Below, in pieces: positions 50,371 through 63,827 of a stretch of 64,000 nt of DNA. The stretch lies in the NCBI GenBank assembly GCA_025642065.1, contig JAODUP010000014.1:1027001-1091000 (forward strand), read 5' to 3'. The stretch is from Paralvinella palmiformis (taxonomy: Eukaryota; Annelida; Polychaeta; Terebellida; Alvinellidae). A model generated the notes under the pieces. The model had not been told where the DNA came from. It made no database searches and saw only the letters and a program-made list of their open reading frames with translations. Position numbers and translations under genes: made by a program. Numbering within the stretch: the stretch's first letter is position 1; the number at the start of each line of letters is the position of its first letter.

Positions 50371-53344
50371 CTACGTCATTTTCTTTTCATTACAAGTATC
50401 CGGGAACTGTAGAGATACCGGCGTGAGACTGAACGTAATCAGGTGACGTTTAAAAGCATCTGAAGCTCGGAACTGAGAGTCCGTGCCGTGGAGTCTGTCC
50501 AGTATTCCCAGGACACCAAAGTTATTGACAAATCTGTATGAAAAGATGGAACTGGTTATTGACTGATGAGCTAACCACTGTGTCTTTAGTTCATTCTACA
50601 ATAAATTATAACAGCGGATATGCCTTACGTTGTGGTTTGTCCGATCTTTCTGAATAACTGTTATATGATAATAATTTTGTATATTATTGCCTATTAATGT
50701 AACCTTCACCTAATTTTATCATGAACAGTTAGTCAACAAATGACATGGGATGTCTTTTGATTCTTATAGAAGTGTGTGCACGCATATTATTACATAAACA
50801 TCTACATTGTGTAAAATTTGCCTTTAAACTGATGATTCTAAAACACATTGTACATACATTAACAAAATCAGATATACTAACTTCAGATGGTGGTAATCAT
50901 GAAACTCTGGCGATGGTATCAGTGGGAAGTGGTAACCACAATGTGCCACTGTGGTAGATATCAGAGCTATCGTAAACCAGAGCCACGATGTCACAACGTG
51001 GCTACCCATAATGATGGGGCCAGCAATAGCTGGCAGAATATTACACACGATATGTTCCAGGGGATGTGCATATATGGCTGTTATGCCAATTGGTGCTGTC
51101 CATTCATGGTGCATCTTGTGGATATGTTTGTATAAGAATCTGTGGTGAAACAACCTGATATAATACAGAAAAATGAGACGTGTAAAATATATATCATACA
51201 ACCCGAAGTTAGATGTTGTTATTCTTCAGTTACTGAGCGGTTTATTTGGGGCACCTCCGTGGTCTAGCGGTAGCGTGCTGGACTACAGATCACTACCACC
51301 GTGTTCGAATCCCGGCGTGGGCATATCTGAAGGTTGTTTCGTCTTTCACTTCGTCTCATTACCTTTGGAGGTCGCTTGGCCCATTTAGCCTACCTTGTGC
51401 ACAAAAGTGGCCGTAAAACATCAATCATCATCATCTGAGCGGTTTATTTAACAATGTTTCTTGGTCATACTGAAACATCCCATTGAGGTGCTATTCCTTA
51501 GGGAAATGAGATATCCTACAAACCTGGAACCATGGCTTTAAGGTCTGCAGATGTAAAATTTAAATGTTGCTGTTTTGTGGCCAGTTTCAGGCACACAGTA
51601 GGCTAAATGGGCCTAGTGACCCCCAAAGATAAGAAGGCAGAGTGAAAGATGAAACACCCATCAGACAAAGTGTGCAAAAACTGCATACTTATTATGCCTG
51701 CTTTGGAGTCTAAAACTATGTAATACAGTGATCTTTAAGAAGTGTTTTAATTGTAAAATACAATGTCTGAACCACAAGCTCTAAAGCTGGATTGATAGGA
51801 AAATAATCAAAATACTACATTTACCAAATAAAAACATGTTTGATGCAGTAAGTTGCAGTCTAATTCTATCTACCGGTACATAACTTTCACAGACAAAAAC
51901 CATACACCTATATGAGCATTGTCTGTATATAAGAATAACATAAACAGTTTTGCTTTTTAGCATAATATAATAAAAAAGTATACAATATTTTATTTTCCTG
52001 TCTATGTTTTAACATTCTGACATTATTTGGTTGATATTAGCACTCAAACCGATTCAACTAGCTTCCACTGGAAATGTGACACATAGCTTCTTCAGCATAG
52101 CATCTTTAGTCATCACACATTTTCAATTGTATCTGCCAGGAACAGAGTTACAGTTAAGTTGATAAAGGCAGATGGAAAATTAAATATATCCTCAAAACTA
52201 CCTATAATAGTAATCCAACATGGGGTGAGTATTTTATTATTATTTATAAATATTTTTAAATTAATCATTACTAGGAATAGTAATCATGATTTATTAATAA
52301 TTTCATAAATTATTAATAATTTCATTCAGAAAAATACAACTGCATAATTCATAGTAATTTATTGGCTGCATAAAAATATTATGTTTAAATGTTTTATAAT
52401 ACCCAAAGAAAATAGTAATTCTTGTAAATTTTCAATTATTTTATACTTTAAAGTGTTAACGCATGGATAGAGTTGGATACTCATTACTCATAAAATATGC
52501 AAATTAAGATTACTTGATGAAAGTATAAGTATTTTTTTAAGTTCATATGAGTTCCATGTCTGGTAGGTATCAGATACGAACCCTAGAGATTCAAGTACTG
52601 TTATATCGTTTTTACAACTTATGAATCTAAAACTGAATTTAAATAAAAGGAGGAAAAAAGTAGCATACCTGTGACTGTAATAGAACAATATCTCTTCGAT
52701 TAAAGTGCAGACAGCTATGTCAAGAAATACTGAATTCAGCGTTGGCAGCTGACGACCAAAACTACATCCACGCCACACCATTACAATATGGGAGAGAAAG
52801 AATATTGGAAAGGCAACAACAGTTTGATTGAAGATAACCCAGCCAAGAGCTTTAAGGAAGAGATCACGACTCACCTGTAAATAACAACAGATGTATGATT
52901 TAATATTTTCTATTCCTTGTTATCAATCTGACAAAAACATAGAACGAGAAAATTAAAATTTTATGAGATACAAATTTATCTACCTACCGGACAATTCTTG
53001 TCTTTTTGAATCTTGTACTTAACCAATCTCTGGGGAAATCCAGTCAAGTCAAGAATACTGAGGAACAGATTGACACCAAAGAAAGCTCCACTGCTGACAA
53101 GAAATGTGCCTACAATTATCAGGGAAATGTAGACTGAAAAAGCTGCCGGCTGGTCAATAACTGTTTTTTTGCCAAACAAACACATTTCATGTAATCAACA
53201 GAATATTGAACAAGCACGAAGTTAAATAGAAATAGCATGTGATTTGTACTAACCAATAAACACCATTTTAGACTGGTCGCCATCAAACATTTCATAAATA
53301 CGCTCCCACTGGTGCTGACAAAATGATGTTAAGATCTGCCACAT
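50371..53344 (-). CDS. FAXDC2: Fatty acid hydroxylase domain-containing protein 2
   Basis: Minus-strand exons 53344-53254, 53133-52988, 52874-52669, 51154-50882 and 50533-50371 join in frame (879 bp, 292 residues). The family comprises multi-pass ER-type membrane enzymes with a di-iron centre, related to sterol C4-methyl oxidase; FAXDC2 has been linked to sterol metabolism. The histidine clusters are intact: HRLFHH (147-152, split by an intron), HKMHH (160-164) and HDYHH (233-237), with HCGYH before the last. EWTAPIG and YAHPLEH follow the second cluster, and LDRLHGTD lies near the C-terminus, as in FAXDC2. Several hydrophobic segments lie in exons 2-4. The exon at 53357-53254 is open before the chosen Met, and vertebrate homologues have ~40 more N-terminal residues, so an upstream coding exon may be missing from my model. 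Confidence 0.93.
51233..51449 (+). mobile_element. tRNA-derived SINE with perfect 15-bp target duplication
   Basis: The element occupies 51248-51434: A box TGGTCTAGCGGTA at 51260, B box GTTCGAATCCC at 51303-51313, a ~100-bp body and an ATCATC tail. CTGAGCGGTTTATTT occurs on both sides (51233-51247 and 51435-51449) without mismatch, which defines both ends and suggests a fairly recent insertion. It lies in FAXDC2 intron 3, antisense to the gene. Confidence 0.95.
51566..51664 (-). mobile_element. Diverged partial SINE copy
   Basis: Shares the GGCTAAATGGGCC and GAAAGATGAAACA blocks with the family; head missing, many mismatches. It lies 130 bp from the intact copy, in opposite orientation. Confidence 0.6.
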
Positions 53345-53357
53345 AATTTTAATACAC

Positions 53358-55893
53358 CTGAAAAAAGGAGTGTCATGGTCTTATAGTTGGTCTACAACAC
53401 AAAGGTATGAATTACATACATGGTATCAAGTATGTATACAAAATATTATTATTGAACAAATATTAAAAGAATAATACTACAGGAACGATGTACCGAAATC
53501 TTGAAAATGTGAGTTCTTTTACACCTGTACATGGTTGGAGGTGAAATAATTCACTGAAAATTCTGGTTTTGACAGTATTCAAATAGTGCTATGTACATGA
53601 TTATTATCATATGAATTGTACATCAACAAAATATACTGAATGAAAATTAATATAGTAATAAGTACTGGTAACAACCACAATACAGCATGTGTGTGTATTG
53701 TTTATACGTGAACATTTTTAATACAGGAGGATTTAATTAGATAGACTAAAAAAGTTAATTGAAGTTCCAGAACACAAATGGAGACTTGGTGTAAATTCAT
53801 AACATTTATCACATAAGTGTACTCTGTTCAACACAAAATGTAGCTATAATACAGAATCAAGCGGCAAGAGACTTTTGACACCTGGCAGGCAGATTTAATA
53901 AAATATTAAACTGCAAACGCTGATTCGTGATGAGTTGGGTCATTATCTTCCTTGAAACATAATTAATTATCTCACTCTATGCAGACATAATAAAGAACTC
54001 AGAACACATCGCTTAAAACATTTACTGATATAACTACAGCGTTATAGCTTAATTCAAATTACACCTATCTGAGTTCCACTAACTTATTAAGAAGTTTATG
54101 GTCCAGTGAAGGAAAATTACAGTTTGTTTATTAATCTAGATTCAAAAACATAAAAGGAAATTAAAACTGAGCTATATCAGAACTTAGATTGAATTCAACT
54201 GACTAATGGATGATTGTTATAATGGTATGTCAACTTGTCGATATTAACATGACAAGATGGTTTCTGATGGCCAGTTAAAGAGAGAGAGAGAGAGTTTCTT
54301 AATGACCATCCAGTCACACTGGACTGTGGGATTTCCATCACTTACAGATAATATAATATGCCAGTCAAATTAGAATTTATATTGCTAATTAATTATAGAT
54401 ATAAAAATAATAAAATATTTTACAAAACACAACAAGGATGCTCATACAGTTCAGCTGGCACAGCATAATTGGCTGCAGAACTCCCCAAATTAAGTCCTAA
54501 ACTGGGTTGCCTAAAAAAACATTTTAAAATAATTTTTAACAATTTAATTTTTTCTGGCAACTATTCTCTGCATTCCTTGCTGCGTTTCGTGCATGTTGCC
54601 CAACATATTGCCTTCCCCACAACTTTAGTGTTATCAAAGTATAACCACACACTATCCTGTTTTCTGCCAAACATGGTGAAGATGATAAGTATCAATAAAT
54701 ACTGATAAATTACCAGCCAAAATTATACAATACTGTAGCCTCAAAAGTTGCAGGGTCAGGTTTTGTTTCTGATAATCAGCATGAGATAGCTATCAATAGT
54801 GAATAGATGTCAATGTTTGCCTTATATACCCATCCTTGCTAAACACCAAGTGCTTAACATTGTCTCAATGATTCATAGAGGCATAGAAAAGATGTGACAT
54901 CATGTGTCCTATCATCCACAAATTCATCCAATTTACCACACTGAAGCAACGTGGCTTCACTTGACACCTTTTATGGCTAAATTAAGTTCAGCGATCAACA
55001 TAGCAAATGTACACCAATACAAGATCTTTACACAATACTTTTATGTTGTAAAGGTCCTACGAAAATCTGCTGTTTCCAACTTACGTCTTGGTTAAGCAAC
55101 AAATGTTGTTCATAGTTAGTTATTTCTTGCAAATGAAAGTTCATGCAAAATAGCAGTTAAATTGTATCAACTTGCTGGGATAAAACCCTAGAACAAAAAT
55201 AGGGAAAGTTTTATTGGAGTACAATAGTTTTCATCTTTGTAGATGTAATAATTTGACCACTTCGCATTTCTTTGCTAGACAATGTTATCATCTATACTTC
55301 AGTCACTATGAACATTTTATATAGAGGCACATATAAGTATGCTGAAAATATTCCATAAAATTATATTCTAAAAAAAACTCTTTATTATAACTGTGCTATA
55401 ATTTTAGCTATTTTTACGATAAGTAATCTGATCTATAGATATTGGCCTATAAATACTAAATGTATAAACATTATTTTGTAATCCTAAAATTCATAACACC
55501 TTTTTAATGCTGAAACTGAAAACATGAGATGAAAATTAAAATATGAGTCATTCCAATATTATAGTTACCACTCCCCTATAACTAATAATTTACCACAATA
55601 AATGTGCATGAAAATGAAGTTTAGATTCCAAACTTTGGAATGTTTTTGGTAGTGCTAAAATTATACTTTCTATGGTAATATTGTGCTTATTTATGTCTTA
55701 ATAAAATGAAAACTAGAGAACTGGTCTCTCTATCTACCTCTTTCATCCTTGTTTGTATATACCCTTTTTTTTTATTTGACTTTTTATTGTTACGCTTTAT
55801 AAACTTATTTTCCTAAGATGTTCTAGAACACTGAATGGCCTAGTTTTTGCCAATGTTTCCTTATATAGCAGCCATCCATCTCTTTCTATATAA
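53358..55893. other. 5' flank of FAXDC2
   Basis: AT-rich sequence with no exon I can support. A missing FAXDC2 first exon could lie here. 54420-54540 reads like the decayed C-terminus of a LINE, but the match is too weak to call. Confidence 0.4.
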
Positions 55894-56062
55894 GATGATG
55901 ATGATTGGTGTTTTATGGCCACTTTTGTGCACATGTTAGGCTAAATGCTCCAAAAGACCTCCAAAGATAATGAAGCGAAGTCAAAGATGAAATGCCCTTC
56001 AGATATGCCCCCCCCCCCGAGATTCGAACATGGGTTGTACTGTTAGACCAAGGAGGTGTCCC
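55894..56062 (-). mobile_element. tRNA-derived SINE copy
   Basis: Same family as 51248; the body and a decayed B box (GATTCGAACA on the plus strand) are recognisable. The head is shortened to GTTAGACCAAGGAGG and is followed by a CT/TA array. Confidence 0.8.
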
Positions 56063-56064
56063 TG

Positions 56065-56095
<31 letters not shown>

Positions 56096-57394
56096 TGAAT
56101 CACTGGGGTTTATGACATTCATGTCAGCACATAAATTTCATTTGGTGTTCAACTCTTTTAGTTGCCTATTACAATATGCCGAAGGGTTTTAGAGACTTAA
56201 ACCATAAACCAACAGAGAACCCTGTAGAATAAGTATTGCCATATCTACATATTAAATTGGTAATTATTCTTCCTTAAAATTATGAAAATATTTGTTGTGA
56301 AGCTACACAAAGACTATCAAAGAAAAGAGTTCAGTCCTTATCACCCATGGGCACAGATTGATCAGCAATATATATATATATGATAGATTTGGCAATTTTA
56401 TGCCTGCTTTATAATCCATGATATTAATAAATGTCAGTAATTTTTTTAGTATTAATTAAGTGTCAATTAAACTAGAAATCCAGTCAATGTTAAGTAACTT
56501 CCAAGCAATAACTAGATCTATAATGCCTGATGTAGAAATAGTTCTAGCCTTTTTCAACTATTAATTGTATGGTCAACAGATCAAGCGTTTATTAATTAAC
56601 ATCCAAATGATTTACAAGCAAGGGCGAAATTGAAGAAATTTAAATCATCTTTTTTCAGTGTGTTGGCTCCCAAAAGAAATATATATAGAATGGCTAATAA
56701 TTAAATTAAATTAACCCAGTTCCAGTCAATAGACAGAGAAAAACTTATTCCAAAAAAAGTTATATAACATACGTTATAATATAAGTATAAGCGCAGTTTT
56801 CTGCCTGAACAATAATAGTATAGTGTGGTATATTTGTGACTAATATTGTGAGTACATATACCAGGTATCAGTTTTGGTCGGCTTAACACATTAATATAGA
56901 TTACCATTTCGTGAGGTTTCCTTACCGTATACTTTTATAGGCTTATACACACTTGCCAGACAAAATAGTTATTGTTTACGTGTCGGTAGCGCCCCTAGTG
57001 ATTATTCGTGGTAGCACAATTACATAATCCATAGAAGAATAGACGATAGAACTGGCTACATCTGGTTTTATCTTGATCTAGAGAAACTCTTGTCATCTAC
57101 TTCAGCGTTATCTTATTGTATAAGACAATATATTCAGATCTACTCCTGATTAAAACGTGATTTGTTTCTCAACTGTGGTAGCTCGAACCTGTTTTATATA
57201 TATATATATATATTATAGACAGCCATTTATATATAATAAATATAATAAAAGCTGTTATTATTGGTCAAGGCCAGGATCCATTATGTATAGGCCTAGTACC
57301 TAAAGTTCAAGCACTTTATTTGCGCAGCGCTAGCAAAACTGCCGGAAAGGTGCTAATGTACTCAGCTATCGGATTGCCGGACGTGTTAATAATA
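56063..57394. other. Non-coding stretch
   Basis: A short CT/TA array lies at 56063-56096. No gene or clear mobile element seen. Confidence 0.5.
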
Positions 57395-57800
57395 ATAATA
57401 ATGTAGATTTAATAAAGCGCCCTTACTAGCAGGAGCCATTCAAAGGCGCTGTACAAATAATATGTAATATAATAATACCCCAAACAATATGTCTGTAAAA
57501 ACCCTGTAATGATTTAAAAGATTATAATTATTTATCTGTGAAAGCGACCTTGAATAGGCGTGTTTTTTAGAAGATTTTAAAAATTTTTAAGAGCCCACCA
57601 TTTCTAATATTCCGGCAACCTACAAAAATTTGGTGCTCAAACATTAAACTATGACCTGAGTTTTCTTTTTTTAATAAACCAGTTCACACATATTCTGGGC
57701 CCCTATAAATAGATTTAAGGTATTAAAAAATTTAATAACCCAAAGGGAGCCAAGTGTTTTTTTAAGAATTGTGGTGATATGATATATTTTTTATATTTTT
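57395..57800 (-). mobile_element. CR1/L2-like LINE 3' fragment
   Basis: Carries the shared tail (AATAAAGCGCCCTTACTAGCAGGAGCC on the plus strand, 57408-57434) and parallels the 40-kb copy. Its sequence is unusually rich in homopolymers after ~57540. Confidence 0.65.
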
Positions 57801-59079
57801 TAAAAAAAGGGGGCACTATTTGAAATTTTTTAAATTTTTTGAGTTTTCATTAAAATAGTTGTTTAAAAAAAAAACAGGAAACTATATTTTGTAACATTGT
57901 ACGAATGTAAAAAGATATGTTAATTTTTAAAAAATTTTTAAAAAAATGTTAAAAAATAACAGTTTTAATTTTGTCTTTTGTAGAATTATTTTTTCAAACA
58001 GAGAATATAATGATCACAAAGTAATGTCTCATACTCTAAAACGTGAAAACACAAACATTGCATATAATACATTCTTTACTTCTGATATGTTGTCCATAGG
58101 TGTACATTGTCAATATTCCTATTATTAAGTCTACATCGTATAATTTTAATATATTTTTTTTTAATTTTATTTTTTGTTTTTTTTTTGGGCACTATAAGTA
58201 TTAATATATATGAAATAAAAAGAATATAGAATCATTTATCTAATTGTACTGTAGCCTGTTATTCCACTAACCTATGGAAGCGACTCGTTCCAGGTGAAAT
58301 TAGTTAAATGTCATTGCGGATGATCTGGTGAACTTGAGGGTACACCAAACAGAAGCATTGTAAACAAAGTCAGATCTAATTGTATTTGGGGACCCTTTTA
58401 TCCCATAAACCCATGCACATATTGCATGTTGCATATCACTATTTATAATTATGTATAATACCGGAGGAAAAAAACAGTATATATTAATATAAATATACAA
58501 ATTGTAAAAAAAGGCAGCAATAATTATTATGTTGCTAACATCTTATCTAAAGATAGGCCCATATTTGCAACATCCATAAACAGAACATAATATTGGCAGA
58601 GAATACACAAACTAAAAAATATAATAATATATACATGTACATGTAAGATAAAATTTGAATGTTGGCTAAATGTTTTTACCTCCCCCCCCCCCTAAAAAAA
58701 TAATGGCTAAATGTTCGTTGGCTAAGTGTCCGTTGGCTAAATGTCCGGATACCATCGTCGACAAAACTATTTTACAAATGTTGGATAGTAGGATATTCGT
58801 TTTAATTTATCGAATACCTTTATATATGTCTTATAATTTTGAATATTTGATTCGATTGGCAATTTAAATTTCTTGCAGAGTAATTTAAGTTTCGTTCGAG
58901 ATGACGACAGTAAGTCAACAGTAACCAACGGCTCTCTTTTTATGTATTTACTGTTGTTTCTTGTTCGAGTTAGTGGAAAAGCCAGTTCAAAACTTGTTTT
59001 ATAAATATTAATTAATCCATTGAAGGCTTGGTTTGGACAGTCTATTTATGATATGGGGTCAAGGTTTATCTGCTCCAAA
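57801..59079. other. Homopolymer-rich and AT-rich non-coding stretch
   Basis: 57800-58200 is full of T and A runs. 58657-58755 has a short repeat built on TTGGCTAAATGTCCG (about four units), similar in style to the end motif near 16.3 kb. No gene seen. Confidence 0.5.
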
Positions 59080-59430
59080 AGGTGATGGAATTTAATAATA
59101 TGAGTTTCTGTTATTTTTCTTTTGCATGTTGAGTTATTGCCGGGATGCGGTACTTTTGACTCGACTGTGTCAAATGTTCCAAAGTTATCAGCTACGTCAT
59201 TTATAATTATACCCGGTTTGGATGATGCCGAACTATTGTTCTAGTAGATATGATCAATGAGTGTAGTAGAGGATGGAGTCACTCTGGTAGGTGTGGTAAT
59301 AACTGGCATAAAACCTCTCGAAAATATATTTTCAATGTATTCATTTGTTTTAACATGGCTGCCAAATTATACAAAATCTGTATTTACATCACCCATTAAA
59401 TTTCTTATTTTCGGAATATATCTAGTCCAT
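59080..59430 (-). mobile_element. LINE endonuclease remnant
   Basis: The minus strand reads GDVNTDF, then NEYIENIFSRGFMPVITTPTRV, then SSTTLIDHIY, the characteristic end of an APE-type endonuclease domain in non-LTR retrotransposons, with stops in between. Confidence 0.65.
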
Positions 59431-59510
59431 AGAATAATATATATTGACTGAAAATATATCCATATGTTCTTTAGGTTGCGTATTAGGTCTATTTATGAAG
59501 AGTTATATAA

Positions 59511-59791
59511 ATTAGTCCATGTCTGTGAGAAATCTAGGCGTTATATTAGATAATACTCTAGGAATGAAGAAGGGGCGAATTTTATTTGTAAATCTTATTA
59601 TCAAATAAGAAATATAGGATTTCTCGACTGAACTATTGCAATGCATTATCATATACCCCCCCTCCCTCTCTCTCTCTCTCTAAAATAAACTCCCTACAGC
59701 GAGTGCCGAACTGTGCTGAACTTCTGGTGACAGTCAGTTGCAAAGGTAATCACATAACTTTCCACTGCCTCCCTGTACGTTTCAGATTACT
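59511..59791 (+). mobile_element. LINE RT C-terminal fragment interrupted by a SINE
   Basis: Reads VRNLGVILDNTLGMKK at the start and INSLQRVPNCAELL plus a LPVRFR-like end, with frameshifts; the following SINE begins where it stops. Confidence 0.6.
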
Positions 59792-59962
59792 GTGGTCCGT
59801 GGTATAATTGGTAGCCCGTTGGATCACAGATCACTACCATCTGAGTTCGAATCTTGGCATGGGCATAGCTGAAAGGTGTTTCATCTTTGACTTTGCTTCA
59901 TTACCTTTGGAGGTCGCTCGGCCCATTTAGCCTACTGTGTGCACAAAAGTGGCCGTAATACG
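59792..59962 (+). mobile_element. tRNA-derived SINE copy
   Basis: Head GTGGTCCGTGGTATAATTGGTAG, B box GTTCGAATCTT and the family body to GTGGCCGTAA. It is inserted into a LINE fragment. Confidence 0.8.
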
Positions 59963-60354
59963 AATGGCTTTAATACGCATGGGCTGGGTAATATAGCATG
60001 AGGTTGGCTGTAATGTGTTTTATTGGGTAAGCACTTTGATATTGTTCAGCAAAGCTGACAGGTTTATTGTTTATTGGAGCAAAGCTGAATGAAACGATCA
60101 GTAAAGCTTCATGCAGAAAAAGGTGAATCTTCGCTGGGTTTTATGTGAATAGAACCTGTGACAATTATTATTATTATTTTTATTTCTCACGGCGCTATTT
60201 ATATACATACACCTAATTACTAAGCAGGCAAACCGGAAACTGTCAGACCGATACAGCTCACAGAATGCGCTGATGTGTCTGGAGATACCGATCGAGACTT
60301 TGTATAATAAATCTGCTGTTACGCTAATTTCATGGGAACGATAATAAGTTAAAA

Positions 60355-60782
60355 CAGCCTAATATCAGTTGGCATTACCTTCTGTAATAATATCTCAAAT
60401 ATATCTATAAAAAACAGCCTAATATCAGTTGGCATTACCTTCTGTAATAATATCTCAAATATATCTATAAAAAACAGCCTAATATCAGTTGGCATTACCT
60501 TCTGTAATAATATCTCAAATATATCTATAAAAAACAGCCTAATATCAGTTGGCATTACCTTCTGTAATAATATCTCAAATATATCTTTAAAAAACAGCCT
60601 AATATCAGTTGGCATTACCTTCTGTAATAATATCTCAAATATATCTTTAAAAAACAGCCTAATATCAGTTGGCATTACCTTCTGTAATAATATCTCAAAT
60701 ATATCTATAAAAAACAGCCTAATATCAATTGGCATTACCTTCTGTAATACTATCTCAAATATATCTTTAAAAAAACAGCCTA
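60355..60782. repeat. 60-bp minisatellite, about seven copies
   Basis: Seven units of exactly 60 bp starting CAGCCTAATATCAGTTGGCA repeat with only a few substitutions (T/A near 60587, changes in the last unit). Two diverged copies of the same start, at ~60776 and ~60928, are embedded in the adjoining LINE. Confidence 0.97.
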
Positions 60783-60840
60783 ATATCAGTTGGCATTACC
60801 TGCTGTGATAGACTAATATATATCTCAAATACACTGCAAA

Positions 60841-62590
60841 CTATAAAATATCTATGTTTATGTCGCCAATGGATGCAGAAGAAGTATCTCGGTTCATAAC
60901 ATTACTAAAGTCTAAGAAATCTTTAAAAAACAGCCTAATATCAGTTGGCATTACCTGCTGTGATAGATTAATATATATCTCAAATACACTGCAAATTATA
61001 AAATATCTATGTTTATGTCGCCAACGGATCCAGAAGAAGTATCTCGGTTCATAACATTACTAAAGTCTAAAAAAGGTTCCAGTCATGGTGGCATCAGTTC
61101 GAAGCTCGTAAAAACTTTGAAACCAGCTTTATGTGAACCAATCAGTATTGTTATAAAGAAATCATTGGAAACAGGAGATGTTCCAGCAAATATGAAGGTT
61201 GCAAAAAATATACCCATTTACAAATCCAATGGAAAAACTGACATGGAAAGTTATAGACCTATATCTTTACTGCCATCTATTTATAAAATCTGGGAAAAGG
61301 CCTTTCATAAACTCAGAACATACTGTATGAAAACTAATATGGCTTTCGACCGAAACACTACTACTGGACCTCTCCAGGGCATTTGACACACTAGATCACA
61401 ATATTCTGTCGAAAAGGCTAAATATTTATGGTGTTCGCGGCGTTGCTTTGGAGTGGTTCGGGAACTATTTGACAAACAGGTCCTAATTTGTGTCATACCA
61501 ACACATACATTCTGCTTGTCATAGCGTCACATGCGGGGTTCCCCAATGAAGTGACTTCGCCCCACTCATATTCATCATCTATATAAATGATTTACCACAT
61601 GCATTAACACATTCAAAAACATCTTATTTGTAGACGATACAACGATATATTGTACTTATCAAAATCCTAAAGAATTACAACGAAATACCGAAAATCACAT
61701 GAGAGCATTATCAGACTGGTAATATGCAAGCAAATATCATTGAATATTCAGAAGACAAGCTTTGTTCTGTTTGCTCTAAATAACACAGACAAAAAGCATG
61801 GCAAGCACCACACCGGGAAATCAACAAATATTAAGAATCAACAATGCAAAATACTTTGATATTTATAGAGATGATGAACTTGAGTGGGATGACCACATCA
61901 ATAATATTGTCTAGAGCTAGCCATGCAGTTGATCATTTGCAATTCATACGGTCAAAACATATTTGTCTGTTGTTAATTTGAAATCATTATACTACACAGT
62001 ATTATTCATTCTCGTCTTACGCAAGGCACAATATTATGGGGAGCAGCATATCAAAATAGACTGCACAAACTCGAAGTATTACAGAAGAAATCAATCAGAA
62101 ATGTATACAATGCTGGATGCAATGCACTGACAACTCGACTTTTTAAGCAGCACGGCATTACCAAATTAATGGACATATATAATATCCAACTCGGCAAATT
62201 AATGCATTCGTATACATTGTGCGTTACTCACTCCATTAGAAACAATATTTACAAATAATTATCTTGTACACAGTCATCAAACACGCTATTCCTGGGATCC
62301 TCACATCCTAATTAGAAGAAAAAAAAGTAATACTTCGAGTTTGTGCAGTATATATGCAGTATATATTGATTCCCATGATGCAGTTTCCAAAAACAGCGAG
62401 AACCTTTATTCACCAATGCCTAAAGGCTTGGCTAGCCTTGCCAGAAGACGTGAAGAACTGCAAGTCGGTCAAATCATTCAACCAACGAGTAAAACAATAT
62501 TACTTAAGCACGTATTGAGATCAATGTCACATTGTCTTGCTCCATCATCATCATCATCATCATCATCTCTACTCAAAGATTTAACATAAC
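60841..62590 (+). mobile_element. Decayed non-LTR retrotransposon, RT to C-terminus
   Basis: An ORF at 61009-61386 reads as a pre-RT and early RT domain (DPEEVSRFITLLKSKK, IPIYKSNGKTDMESYRPISL). Later frames give [20 protein letters not shown], a VPQ block, FVDDTTIY (61627-61650) and a C-terminal LPEDVKNCKSVKSFNQRVKQ near 62450. Many stops and frameshifts show it is dead. A ~150-bp tandem duplication of its 5' part (60841-60920 repeated at 60996-61075) is present. The wording resembles Jockey-type elements. Confidence 0.75.
62546..62567. repeat. (ATC)n microsatellite
   Basis: A TCA trinucleotide array at the 3' end of the LINE. Confidence 0.85.
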
Positions 62591-63728
62591 ACTATATTTG
62601 GGAATGTCTTATTATCCAAATTAAAGAGGGCAGTCTGTTAATGACGTCCATACCAAACATACACATGTAACCTTCTCCCTACATTTTATTACTATGGTGT
62701 AACCCCAAGCTGTATCTACCATACACTCGCTTTATTTGGTGTATATTTATGCAATGCAATTCTAGATTCAGTTTGAAATCAATATATTGATTGATTGGTT
62801 CATAAAAACAAGAACTGTACCCGCGGAAACATGGGCTTATGTCGACAGTTTGTGTTCAATGCCGTTATGTTTCCTAATAAAACCTTGTCGGCATGTTTTT
62901 CCCATTCCTCTGATATTACCCCACTGAAATATCAAACAACTGTTCTTCATTAATATACACTAAGTACTCACTTACTATATATGCATCAGGGGTATTTTTC
63001 ATTAAATACTTGACTATTTCACCCCCCCCTCACACCCAAGCTGATATGTATCCCTCAAACATTGTCTAGATACACTGACGGTGCTCTTTAAACCAAAGTA
63101 GTGTTAATTAATATACATCATAAGTATCCAGAACTGGTGATAACGATTTTAGTGTTGTCAACAATCCAGTTATTATATTCCGTTACTGTACTAATAACAT
63201 TGATACCGAATCCCAGCTATATAGCACGGAAACTGTTTTTAATGTGACGCATAACGGCGTGGGATACATAAACTGACGACACGGGTACAACTCGGATTCA
63301 AATAAAACAGGAGGGATTTTCGGGGAAAACAAACGAACAAAAATTTAATAGGACATGGGGAAGTAAAAAATATAAACAAATTAGCATTGAAGGGAAATAA
63401 ATTGCCGGCGAATAGTCAACCAAACATATTGGTAAACAACTTTCTTAAACTTGTCACCACTACAATTTTTTAGAACTACAGGAATTAATCGAACCGTGAC
63501 TCTTATTTCTCCCGAGTTAACTATCAAGTTTGTTTCGATAAGGTCACACCTAGCCAAGAGAAATGTAGCATTGTTTGTACAATTTGGACGGTTGGAAATC
63601 CAAACATACTGAAGGATATTAATTGTTGCTACTGGGCCTTAAATAACATTTCAACCGTTCATCACAAAATTTTATTTAATGTTCAGGGGCAACAGCTTCT
63701 GTACTAATACGCTTCTGTGAAAACCACT

Positions 63729-63827
<99 letters not shown>
